Of a stretch of DNA of 40,779 bases, positions 15,395 to 22,455 are shown piece after piece. Origin of the DNA: Actinomycetota bacterium (GTDB taxonomy: Bacteria; Actinomycetota; Actinomycetes; Nanopelagicales; Nanopelagicaceae); assembly GCA_016870855.1 (NCBI GenBank), contig VGAF01000002.1:1-40779 (forward strand), read 5' to 3'. The notes beneath the pieces are model-generated. The model had not been told where the DNA came from, searched no databases, and saw only the letters and a program-made list of their open reading frames with translations. The translations under genes and the position numbers were made by a program. The first letter of the stretch is position 1, and each line of letters begins with the position of its first letter.

Positions 15395-15451
15395 CCGGTA
15401 TATCCCAACAGCCGCAGCTACTACGAACCCTTTGAACAATTTGTTCTTCAT
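15386..15451 (-). CDS. candidate small membrane protein, 21 aa
   Basis: The ORF encodes MKNKLFKGFVVAAAVGIYRL plus a final Ser: a basic N-terminus and one short hydrophobic stretch. Support: an AGGAG ribosome binding site five bases before ATG 15451, and a full promoter upstream on the same strand (TTGACT, 17 bases, TGTAAT). The leader carries a 7-bp hairpin close to its predicted 5' end. No family is recognised. It overlaps the end of the esterase gene tail to tail. It could instead be a leader peptide or a decayed longer gene. Confidence 0.45.
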   Translation of the reverse strand: MKNKLFKGFVVAAAVGIYRLS

Positions 15452-15479
15452 TGGTTCTCCTATTTATCCTGCAGGGATC

Positions 15480-15498
15480 CTGTAGCGAGGGGCTACAG
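15480..15498. repeat. perfect 7-bp inverted repeat
   Basis: CTGTAGC, GAGGG, GCTACAG. On the minus strand it would fold close to the 5' end of the mRNA for the 21-aa ORF; it might instead be an operator, as it lies just downstream of the -10 box. Confidence 0.5.
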
Positions 15499-15505
15499 TG
15501 GAGGA

Positions 15506-15534
15506 ATTACATAACGCCCAAATCGGACAGTCAA
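15506..15534 (-). promoter_or_regulatory. promoter of the 21-aa ORF
   Basis: Minus-strand -35 TTGACT (15534-15529), 17-base spacer, -10 TGTAAT (15511-15506). This is the clearest two-part promoter in the window. Confidence 0.45.
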
Positions 15535-15574
15535 AAGGAAATCAGGCTCAAATCGCTAATTATCGATTTGTTAT

Positions 15575-15590
15575 AAAGGGCGCTTTTTTT
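15575..15590 (+). terminator. possible terminator
   Basis: AAAG-GGCG-CTTT followed by a run of seven T (15584-15590), on the plus strand about 180 bases after the esterase stop. The short stem is weak. GGGCG here can also pair with CGCCC near 15515-15519, and AAATCG/CGATTT between them forms another hairpin. The rest of the 15395-15630 gap holds nothing else I can name. Confidence 0.3.
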
Positions 15591-15630
15591 CATTACGCAC
15601 TTGCAGGGGTTGAACCATTTAGGAACTGAA

Positions 15631-16743
15631 TCAGGAGTGAAGCATCCCCACGGTCGAATCCCAGCCATCGACGGCCTCAGGTTTGCGAGGACCCTTTCCG
15701 ACATAACGAGCTGATGGGCGGATCAATCGACCAGTGCGCTTCTGTTCCAAAATATGTGCAGACCAACCCGCAGTACGCGCCGATGTAAACATCGGAGTGA
15801 ACATATGTGGTGGAACTTCAGCAAAATCAAGAAGCACAGCAGCCCAGAATTCAACATTTGTTTCAAGGACGCGATCCGGACGACGCTCTCTTAATTCAGC
15901 GAGCGCCGCTTCTTCAAGCGCTTTTGCAACTTCATATCTTGGCGCACCTAACTCTTCACAAGTACGACGGAGCGTGCGCGAACGTGGATCTTGGGCGCGA
16001 TAAACGCGATGACCAAATCCCATCAAGCGCTCACCCTTATCTAGTAATTCTTTTACATATGCTCTCGCATCTCCGCGTTGTTCAACAGCTTGAATCATAT
16101 GGAGTACGCGTGATGGTGCGCCGCCATGCAGCGGTCCGCTCATTGCGCCAATTGCGCCAGAAATTGATGCCGCAACATCAGCACCGGTTGATGCAATCAC
16201 ACGAGCGGTAAATGTCGATGCATTCATTCCATGTTCTGCGGCCGAGACAAAATAAGCATCGATTGCCCGGACATGTTTTGGATCTGGTTCCCCGCGCCAA
16301 CGAATCATCATTCGCTCAACAACGGTATGAGCTTTATCAACTTCACTCTGTGGAATCATGGGCGCAGATCCACGCGCTGCTTGGGCAACATAAGAAAGAA
16401 CCATGACTGATACCCGGGCGAGATTTGAACGCGCCTCTTCATCAGAAATATCAAGTAGTGGCTTTAAGCCCCAAGCTGGTGTGAGCATCGCAATTGCAGA
16501 TTGAACATCGACTCGAACATCGCCAGAGTGAACCGGAATTGGGAATGGTTCAGCCGGTGGAAGGCCAGGATTGAATTCATCATCAACTAGAAGTCCCCAG
16601 ACATTTCCAAAGGTGACGCGACCGACTAGATCATCAATATCTACTCCGCGATAGCGAAGCGCGCTTCCCTCTTTATCTGGTTCTGCGATTTGTGATTCGA
16701 AGGCGATGACGCCCTCAAGGCCGGGCTTAAAGTCATCTGACAT
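15631..16743 (-). CDS. citrate synthase (type II-like, 370 aa)
   Basis: Condenses acetyl-CoA and oxaloacetate to citrate at the entry of the TCA cycle. The short 370-residue form matches actinobacterial citrate synthase 2. The catalytic histidines lie in AAEHGMNAST and GFGHRVYRAQDPR. The usual Asp motif NVDF appears as NVEFWAAVLLDFAEVP; I recall the Glu version from actinobacterial homologues and do not take it as loss of function. CoA and oxaloacetate loops (GAIGAMSGPLHGGAPSRV) are intact. I chose ATG 16743; the longer frame adds 14 codons without homology. A CAGAAT box seven bases upstream suggests a leaderless mRNA. Divergent from pdxH. Confidence 0.92.
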   Translation of the reverse strand: MSDDFKPGLEGVIAFESQIAEPDKEGSALRYRGVDIDDLVGRVTFGNVWGLLVDDEFNPGLPPAEPFPIPVHSGDVRVDVQSAIAMLTPAWGLKPLLDISDEEARSNLARVSVMVLSYVAQAARGSAPMIPQSEVDKAHTVVERMMIRWRGEPDPKHVRAIDAYFVSAAEHGMNASTFTARVIASTGADVAASISGAIGAMSGPLHGGAPSRVLHMIQAVEQRGDARAYVKELLDKGERLMGFGHRVYRAQDPRSRTLRRTCEELGAPRYEVAKALEEAALAELRERRPDRVLETNVEFWAAVLLDFAEVPPHMFTPMFTSARTAGWSAHILEQKRTGRLIRPSARYVGKGPRKPEAVDGWDSTVGMLHS

Positions 16744-16821
16744 GGCGCGTATTCTGCCCACAATTACACCTAGTGCGAAACCCAAGATGACCCGAGCCGG
16801 TAAGTGACGTTAGATACACCT

Positions 16822-17478
16822 ATGGCAGCTATGGACCGTGATGAGATTTCCAAGATGCGCCGTTCCTATGGCGAAATCGGCCTCCGGGAGAGCGAATTGA
16901 ATTCAAATCCAATCTCGCAATTCCAGCTCTGGCTCAAGGAAGCTTCGGATAATCCGATGGTCGTCGAGGCGAATGCGATGGTTCTCGCAACCAATTCTGA
17001 GGATCAACCCACAACAAGAACAGTGCTCTTAAAAGATGTAACCGAGGCGGGCTTTACCTTCTTTACAAATTACAACTCGGCGAAATCTAAATCGATTGAA
17101 GGCAATTCCAAGGTATCTCTGCTCTTTCCTTGGTATCCCATGGAACGGCAAGTCAAGATATTGGGAAGCGCTTCTCGAATAAGCGGTGCAGACTCAGATG
17201 CATATTTCGCAACGCGTCCCTGGTCTAGCCAGATCGGAGCTTGGGCAAGTGATCAATCAGCTCCGCTATCTTCAAGAGAAGAGTTAGAGAAGCATTGGGC
17301 AGAATTTGCTACAAAATATCCAGAAGGTAGCCAAGTCCCACGTCCGCCACATTGGGGCGGCTTCCTTGTGATTCCTACCATGATTGAGTTCTGGCAAGGA
17401 CGTTACTCACGTCTACATGACCGGATTCGTTACACCAGAGATGCTTCTACATGGAAGCTTGAGCGCTTCTACCCCTAG
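16822..17478 (+). CDS. pdxH: pyridoxamine/pyridoxine 5'-phosphate oxidase
   Basis: FMN enzyme that oxidises PNP or PMP to PLP with O2. About 218 residues, the normal size. Characteristic parts are the N-terminal MRRSYGEIGLRESEL, the split-barrel core with QPTTRTVLLKDV and GFTFFTNYNSAKSKSIEGN, and PPHWGGFLVIP plus WQGRYSRLHDRIRY near the C-terminus. The start is uncertain: GTG 16804, ATG 16822 and ATG 16831 share the frame. I prefer 16822, because a TTAGAT box lies six bases before it. The next gene encodes SerC, a PLP enzyme, 23 bases downstream; linkage of PLP supply to PLP use is possible. Confidence 0.9.
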   Translation: MAAMDRDEISKMRRSYGEIGLRESELNSNPISQFQLWLKEASDNPMVVEANAMVLATNSEDQPTTRTVLLKDVTEAGFTFFTNYNSAKSKSIEGNSKVSLLFPWYPMERQVKILGSASRISGADSDAYFATRPWSSQIGAWASDQSAPLSSREELEKHWAEFATKYPEGSQVPRPPHWGGFLVIPTMIEFWQGRYSRLHDRIRYTRDASTWKLERFYP

Positions 17479-17501
17479 TTAATAGATAGGCTTACCAAGT
17501 T

Positions 17502-18623
17502 ATGTCCGAGATAAAGATTCCTGATTCGATAAAGCCACGCGATGGTCGCTTTGGGTGCGGCCCTTCCAAGATAAGAAGTGAAGCGCTTGCAAACCTTGCC
17601 GCCAGCGGTGCTCCTGTTTTGGGAACTTCGCACCGCCAGAAATCCGTAAAGAGCGTTGTAGGTCGAGTTCGCACCGGATTGAGCTCACTCTTCGAGCTTC
17701 CTGAAGGTTACGAGGTAGTGCTTGGAAATGGCGGATCTACTGCATTCTGGGATATCGCGACTTTTTGCTTGATTGAAAAGAAATCACAACATCTATCTTT
17801 CGGTGAGTTCTCCTCTAAATTTGCCAGCGCCGCTAAAGAAGCGCCCTTCCTTGATGATCCATCAGTCATTAAATCTGAACCTGGAACTCATCCGTTACCC
17901 GTTGTTGAAGCTGGTATTGATAGTTACGCGCTAACTCATAACGAGACTTCAACTGGCGTTGCTATGCCGATCCTTAGGCCCGCCGGTAGTGATGGTGCGC
18001 TTGTACTTGTTGATGCAACTAGCGCTGCTGGTGGACTCGCTGTCTCAGCTAAAGAATTCGATACCTATTACTTCGCCCCACAAAAGTCCTTTGCGTCAGA
18101 TGGCGGGTTATGGATTGCACTAATGAGCCCGGCTGCAATCGCGCGAGTTGAAAAGATAAAGGCAAGTGGCCGTTGGGTCCCAGCTTTCTTCGACCTCACA
18201 ATTGCAATTGAGAACTCTCGCCTCGACCAGACCTATAACACTCCTGCAGTTGCAACTTTGATGTTGCTCGCAGATCAGATTGAGTGGATGAACTCAAATG
18301 GCGGAATGTCATTTGCTGCTGGACGGAGCGCAAAGTCCGCCGAGATCATGTATTCGTGGGCCGAAAAGACTTCCTATACAACGCCTTTTGTGACGGACCC
18401 AGCAGCGCGTTCGAAAGTCGTCGCCACCATTAACTTTGAAGATGGAATCGACGCTCTTGAGATCGCGAAAGTACTGCGCGCAAATGGCATCGTCGATACT
18501 GAGCCATATCGAAAGCTAGGAAAGAACCAACTTCGAGTCGGTATGTTCCCGGCTATCGATCCTGCGGATATTGAAGCTCTTACTAAATGTATTGACTACG
18601 TAGTGGCGGAGCTGAAGAAGTAG
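17502..18623 (+). CDS. serC: phosphoserine aminotransferase
   Basis: PLP-dependent transamination of 3-phosphohydroxypyruvate to phosphoserine, the second step of serine synthesis. The 373-residue length matches the actinobacterial form. Seen: the N-terminal KPRDGRFGCGPSKI, GTSHRQKSVKS, the substrate-binding THNETSTGV, and the Schiff-base lysine Lys195 in YYFAPQKSFASDGG. The ATG at 17502 gives the full family N-terminus. It lies 23 bases after pdxH and three bases before an MFS transporter gene, so the three may form one transcription unit. A TAGGCT box at 17487 could give an additional short-leader promoter. Confidence 0.94.
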   Translation: MSEIKIPDSIKPRDGRFGCGPSKIRSEALANLAASGAPVLGTSHRQKSVKSVVGRVRTGLSSLFELPEGYEVVLGNGGSTAFWDIATFCLIEKKSQHLSFGEFSSKFASAAKEAPFLDDPSVIKSEPGTHPLPVVEAGIDSYALTHNETSTGVAMPILRPAGSDGALVLVDATSAAGGLAVSAKEFDTYYFAPQKSFASDGGLWIALMSPAAIARVEKIKASGRWVPAFFDLTIAIENSRLDQTYNTPAVATLMLLADQIEWMNSNGGMSFAAGRSAKSAEIMYSWAEKTSYTTPFVTDPAARSKVVATINFEDGIDALEIAKVLRANGIVDTEPYRKLGKNQLRVGMFPAIDPADIEALTKCIDYVVAELKK

Positions 18624-18626
18624 AAA

Positions 18627-19787
18627 TTGCAGACTATTTATAAGCGGGACCGGGTTTTCTGGCTGATCTCTCTTCAAACCGGAATTTATGGATATTTCAT
18701 GGGCGGTTTTGGCCCGGCAATTCCGCTCCTTCAAGCCGATCAAGGGACAACGGGTGCCATCGCTGGATTGCATGGAACAGCCCTTGGCCTTGCCTCTTTA
18801 GTCGCAGGCGCTCTCAACTCAAGAGTCGTGCATCGCTTCGGAAGATATAGATCAGCTTGGCTCGGTATCTCAATCTTTCTCTTTGGTGCACTTTTCTTTG
18901 TCACTCTCTCGACTCCAGTTCAAACAATCACCTCGATCTTCTTCGCTGGAATCGGAATGTCGATGGCGATTGCAAACACGATTACTTATTTAGCTGGTCA
19001 CTATGGTGATCAATCCCCGCAAGCCCTCTCACAAAATAATGGAATCACTTCGCTCTTCAATATTTTCGGAACCATCACAATTGGCTTACTTGCCGCCACT
19101 GCAGTTTCCTGGCGACTAGGACTCTTAGCCTGCTTTCCATTTGCGGCAATTCTCTATCTCACTATGGGTAAGACTCATACTCCCGAGCACATCCCGGATG
19201 TAGATGGACATCAACGCGGCCCGCTTCCAAAGTACTACTGGTTTGCCTGGGTTGGTCTTGTGTTCGCCATCGGTAGCGAATTTGCAATCATCTTCTGGTC
19301 GGCTGCGCTGATTCGAGAGCGAACAGGAATAGATCCCGCGCTTGCCACCACTCTGATGTTGGCATTCCCATTAGGGATGTTCTTGGGACGTTGGTTTGGC
19401 GCGTACGTTGCACCAAATAGAACGGTCGACTTTAGATTAAAGCTATTTCTTATCCTTCAACTAATTGGATTTCTTCTGCTCTGGAGCTCAAGAGCTCCCC
19501 TATTTTCTTTAGTATCGCTACTCATTGCCGGAGTTGGTACCTCGATGCAGTTCATACTCTCTACCAATCGCTTACTCCGATTCAGCGGCGGTAAAGAGGA
19601 TCTGGCAATGGGATATGCATCTCTTGCCGCCGGTATAGCTATCGCAGGCTCGCCATTTCTCTTGGGCGCTATCGCAGATGAACTCGGAATTGTTAAGGCC
19701 TTCTTGATTGTTCCTATCTTTATGGCTTCCGCCTTCGCTATAGTTTTGGCAGTTCCCGTCAAGAGCCTTTTGAAAGAAGCAAAATGA
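18627..19787 (+). CDS. MFS transporter
   Basis: A 386-residue major facilitator with about 12 transmembrane helices, for example GFGPAIPLLQ in the first loop region and SLVAGALNSRVVHRFGRYRS, which corresponds to the conserved loop 2-3 motif. The substrate is unknown. The start is TTG three bases after the serC stop, without a clear ribosome binding site, so translation probably depends on coupling to serC. Position after serC hints at an amino-acid or related substrate, but this is only context. The stop codon overlaps the start of a 26-codon ORF (ATGA). Confidence 0.83.
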   Translation: MQTIYKRDRVFWLISLQTGIYGYFMGGFGPAIPLLQADQGTTGAIAGLHGTALGLASLVAGALNSRVVHRFGRYRSAWLGISIFLFGALFFVTLSTPVQTITSIFFAGIGMSMAIANTITYLAGHYGDQSPQALSQNNGITSLFNIFGTITIGLLAATAVSWRLGLLACFPFAAILYLTMGKTHTPEHIPDVDGHQRGPLPKYYWFAWVGLVFAIGSEFAIIFWSAALIRERTGIDPALATTLMLAFPLGMFLGRWFGAYVAPNRTVDFRLKLFLILQLIGFLLLWSSRAPLFSLVSLLIAGVGTSMQFILSTNRLLRFSGGKEDLAMGYASLAAGIAIAGSPFLLGAIADELGIVKAFLIVPIFMASAFAIVLAVPVKSLLKEAK

Positions 19788-19864
19788 ACTACAAGTTCCG
19801 CAGGACCGTAACGCTTGTGATCCTCTTTGGATTAATCCTTCTTGTCCTCGTAAGCGGCCTCTAA
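19784..19864 (+). CDS. candidate single-span membrane peptide, 26 aa
   Basis: Begins MNYKFRRTVTLVILFGL and ends LVLVSGL: four or five polar or basic residues followed by one strong hydrophobic helix of about 18 residues, the layout of small membrane proteins that attach to transporters. The ATG overlaps the stop of the MFS gene in ATGA, the classical coupling arrangement. The ORF crosses the end of the convergent MFS gene by 33 bases, which weakens the case slightly. No family recognised. Interpretation as a small partner of the upstream transporter is inference. Confidence 0.5.
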   Translation: MNYKFRRTVTLVILFGLILLVLVSGL

Positions 19865-21085
19865 TACATCGCTAACTAGAACGCTTTCTGGGGCATCGCC
19901 TCTATCTTTAAATTTTGCATAAGTTATTGCAGCAGCGGTAAAAGCAATCGCGCCACAGATACTTATCGTGATCCGCGTTCCCAACTCTTGGGTCATCCAA
20001 CCTATAAATGGCGAAACAATCGGAGTTCCGCCTAGGAATACCGTTAGGTAAATACCCATAACACGGCCACGGATTGCTGAGTCAGTTCGAAGTTGCACCA
20101 TCGTATTTGCTGCAATAAATGTAACAAGTGCAATAAATCCAATGATCGGTAGCAAGATCGCATATGTAATGTAGTTAGGAGCAAAGGAAGAGATAACCAG
20201 TACGAGGCTGAAGAGCATCGCACCGCGCATGACGAACCTTGGATCACGCTTCTTCTCAAGGCGAGCCGAAACAATCGCTCCGCTTAGTGAGCCAATCGCC
20301 AAAATACTTCCTAATAATCCGTACTCCGCCGCGCTCTTATCAAAAACGGCCGTAGCCATCATCGTGTTGAATATATTGAAGTTCAATCCAAAGCTAGTAG
20401 CAAAGAAGACGGTGAGCATCACAGCAATTATGTCGGGGCGAGCCGCTACATACTTAAATGCCTGGCGAATCTTGGTCGAGCTTCGTTCATGGACTTCAAT
20501 GAATAACTCGCGCTCTCTTATATTTAGTAGCGCAATCATCACGCCTAGGTATGAAATTCCATTGAGAATAAATGAGAATCCCGTTCCATAAGCCGCAATC
20601 AGAACTCCGGATAGACCAGGACCTAGCAACCTACCAATATTGAAATTCGTTGAATTCAACCCAACCGCATTTGGAAGATCTTCTTTACCTACTACTTCGA
20701 TATTAAAGCTCTGGCGGGTAGGGGCATCGATAGCGTTACCCATTCCAAGGAGAAAGGCAAAGAACATCACATGCCAGATTTGAATCTGATCTAGGAGCAC
20801 CAAAGTTCCAACCGAGAGCGCTGATGTGGCGCCAATTAAGTTTGTTAGAAGTAAGACTTTTCGTTTATTGAATTTATCCGCGATCTTGCCACCGGAGATA
20901 CTAAAGAAAAGGGTTGGGGCGAATTGCAGCGCCGTTACGATTCCTAGATAGGAGCCGCTATTAGTTAGCTCGAGGATCAACCAAGCTTGGGCGACGCCTT
21001 GTGCCCAGGTTCCGATATTTGATACGAAGTTTGCGGCGAAAAGGATTCGGAAGTTGCGATGACGGAAAGATCGCAACGTACTCAC
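19832..21085 (-). CDS. MFS transporter, EntS/DUF894-like exporter
   Basis: A 417-residue major facilitator of the MFS_3 group (FRHRNFRILFAANFVSNIGTWAQ, then ADKFNKRKVLLLTN between helices 2 and 3, and GAIVSARLEKKRD in the middle loop). Members export siderophores or drugs; the substrate here is not determined. About 12 helices. The C-terminus is acidic (EAAYEDKKD). The GTG start is set by a TAGACT box six bases upstream. In actinobacteria this gene commonly neighbours DUF2530, a cold-shock gene and DUF3027, exactly as found here, which marks the block 19.8-22.4 kb as conserved vertical sequence. Confidence 0.88.
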   Translation of the reverse strand: MSTLRSFRHRNFRILFAANFVSNIGTWAQGVAQAWLILELTNSGSYLGIVTALQFAPTLFFSISGGKIADKFNKRKVLLLTNLIGATSALSVGTLVLLDQIQIWHVMFFAFLLGMGNAIDAPTRQSFNIEVVGKEDLPNAVGLNSTNFNIGRLLGPGLSGVLIAAYGTGFSFILNGISYLGVMIALLNIRERELFIEVHERSSTKIRQAFKYVAARPDIIAVMLTVFFATSFGLNFNIFNTMMATAVFDKSAAEYGLLGSILAIGSLSGAIVSARLEKKRDPRFVMRGAMLFSLVLVISSFAPNYITYAILLPIIGFIALVTFIAANTMVQLRTDSAIRGRVMGIYLTVFLGGTPIVSPFIGWMTQELGTRITISICGAIAFTAAAITYAKFKDRGDAPESVLVSDVLEAAYEDKKD

Positions 21086-21091
21086 AAAGCG

Positions 21092-21097
21092 AGTCTA
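21092..21097 (-). promoter_or_regulatory. -10 box of MFS exporter gene; shared symmetric divergent promoter
   Basis: TAGACT on the minus strand, six bases before the GTG at 21085. The plus-strand box TAGTAT (21096-21101) for the DUF2530 gene shares its central TA, so AGTCTAGTAT serves both directions. Confidence 0.6.
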
Positions 21098-21099
21098 GT

Positions 21100-21288
21100 A
21101 TGCTTCACGATATGCGCAGCGCGATTCCAGTCATCATCATCGGAATTATTCTTTGGACGATTGCGCTTGTGATTGCAATCATCGCAAATGCAATGGCAAA
21201 AGTAATTCTTGCTTGTGTACTAGGAATCACCCTTGGATTTATCGGAATCACTTACACAAAACGGCGCGCTAAGCGCGAAGGAAATTAA
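21100..21288 (+). CDS. DUF2530 family small membrane protein
   Basis: About 62 residues with two transmembrane helices (AIPVIIIGIILWTIALVIAI and VILACVLGITLGFIGITY) and a basic C-terminal tail (TKRRAKREGN). The pattern GxxLWxxALV then CxxGxxLGxxGxxY and its place between an MFS gene and a cold-shock/DUF3027 pair match DUF2530. Function is unknown. Start uncertain: ATG 21100 lies inside the likely -10 region, so ATG 21112 (MRSAIPV) may be the real start of a nearly leaderless mRNA. Its stop interlocks with that of the convergent cold-shock gene within TTAA. Confidence 0.72.
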   Translation: MLHDMRSAIPVIIIGIILWTIALVIAIIANAMAKVILACVLGITLGFIGITYTKRRAKREGN

Positions 21289-21665
21289 CCCTCGATTTCT
21301 TGTGCGATTCCGCGCAAAACCTTTGCTACTCGAGCAGCTTCAGTTTCACTTGGATAACGGCCATGGCGTAGGCCATTTCCAACGCGATCTAGCATCTTGA
21401 TAGATTCTTCGATGATTACCGCGAGATCCTCGGCGCCAGATTTTGATGCAGCAAGGGATGGTGGCGCTTCGACAACTCTTACCGAGAGAGCTTGTGGACC
21501 TTTACGTCCCTCAGCAACGCCAAACTCCAACTTAGTTCCTGGTTTTAGAGTTGTGACGCCATCAGGAAGCGCTGAGGCGGCGATATAAACATCTTCACCT
21601 TCATCAGATGAGATGAAACCAAAACCTTTTTCGAGGCTAAACCACTTGACGCGACCGGTTGGCAT
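21285..21665 (-). CDS. cold-shock domain protein with C-terminal extension
   Basis: 126 residues. Residues 1-65 form a cold-shock domain that binds single-stranded nucleic acid: GRVKWFSLEKGFGFI contains RNP1. RNP2 reads DVYIAASAL, lacking the usual His of VFVHxSA. The remaining 60 residues (SGAEDLAVIIEESIKMLDRV...) are helical and specific to this actinobacterial type. ATG 21665 is preceded by a strong AAGGAGG at 8 bases; the frame extends six codons further upstream. It lies downstream of DUF3027 on the same strand, probably with its own promoter, since the mRNA has a true leader. Confidence 0.88.
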   Translation of the reverse strand: MPTGRVKWFSLEKGFGFISSDEGEDVYIAASALPDGVTTLKPGTKLEFGVAEGRKGPQALSVRVVEAPPSLAASKSGAEDLAVIIEESIKMLDRVGNGLRHGRYPSETEAARVAKVLRGIAQEIEG

Positions 21666-21731
21666 GAGGGGAGCCTCCTTCAACTAAAAACTATTTTGGT
21701 GTCGTGTGCGCCGCGCTTTGCGGACAGGGGG

Positions 21732-22433
21732 CTAGTTTATCGCCTCGGAGTGAGCGCCGCACCCATGATTTACAGAGACCACACGCGCATCCTCAGGCGA
21801 GATCGCATTGGCGCATGCGCCGAAGGCTTGGCGGAGCGAGCCGCTAATCGGAAGATAGAAACCACAAGTTCCACAGTTCTTTGGCGCCCAGCGGGCGATA
21901 TCTGTATTTGGTCCGCGGTCCCCTTCAATCCAACGCTTTACTGCTTGATCGCGCCCCTCAACAGAAAGAACGCGCAATCTTCCGGCGCCTAATTCAAATA
22001 GTTCATGTAAATCTAAATCTTCATCGCCAGGTAGTACGGCAGATGCAGGAACTAAGCGCGCATCATCAACTTCAGTTGGAACGATTGTTCCGGCGGAGAC
22101 ATCTTCTTTAGTAACTCGAGCGCTATATGGAATCCATTCTGGAGCGCGAAGTGAGTCAGGTCCTGGAAGTAGTACGACATCACAGACAGTCGCAGGGCTA
22201 TCTTCATCGACCTTTGCGACCGTGACCGCCCAACGCCAATCAACATAACCTGGGAGAAATGCTTCGAAGAGATAAGTGGCAATATGGTCATCATCGGTAT
22301 CAACCGAGAGAAGTGAACCAACAAATTTTTCGTTCTTTGAATCTTCAATCGCCGCGCTACGAGCAAGTTCAGCGGCGCCGAAGTTATCGACGCCGCTACT
22401 TGCTTGAGAATTCTTCGACTTCTTGCGGGACAT
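21732..22433 (-). CDS. DUF3027 family protein
   Basis: 233 residues, actinobacteria-restricted family of unknown function. The body contains ATYLFEAFLPGYVDWRWAVTVAKV and VVLLPGPDSLRAPEWIPY. The C-terminus has a Cys pattern that could bind a metal: CGTCGFYLP, then FGACAN, then HGCGAHSE. Adjacent to the cold-shock gene, as in other actinobacteria. ATG 22433 is preceded by TAGAAT with a seven-base gap, indicating a leaderless mRNA. No membrane segment or signal peptide is seen, so it is cytosolic. Confidence 0.87.
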   Translation of the reverse strand: MSRKKSKNSQASSGVDNFGAAELARSAAIEDSKNEKFVGSLLSVDTDDDHIATYLFEAFLPGYVDWRWAVTVAKVDEDSPATVCDVVLLPGPDSLRAPEWIPYSARVTKEDVSAGTIVPTEVDDARLVPASAVLPGDEDLDLHELFELGAGRLRVLSVEGRDQAVKRWIEGDRGPNTDIARWAPKNCGTCGFYLPISGSLRQAFGACANAISPEDARVVSVNHGCGAHSEAIN

Positions 22434-22440
22434 GAAGCCG

Positions 22441-22446
22441 ATTCTA
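22441..22446 (-). promoter_or_regulatory. -10 box of DUF3027 gene
   Basis: TAGAAT on the minus strand, seven bases before the ATG at 22433, in the 22-base gap after groEL. Confidence 0.55.
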
Positions 22447-22455
22447 ACTGTCTTT

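Noticed and set aside
15437..15449. GAACAATTTGTTC as a LexA (SOS) box
   Set aside because: The actinobacterial box needs four bases between GAAC and GTTC; here there are five, and it lies in an ORF.
15593..15620. Sequence resembling a tRNA T-arm (GGTTCAACC on the minus strand)
   Set aside because: The 5-bp T-stem does not form and no other tRNA part is present; not a tRNA remnant or att site that I can support.
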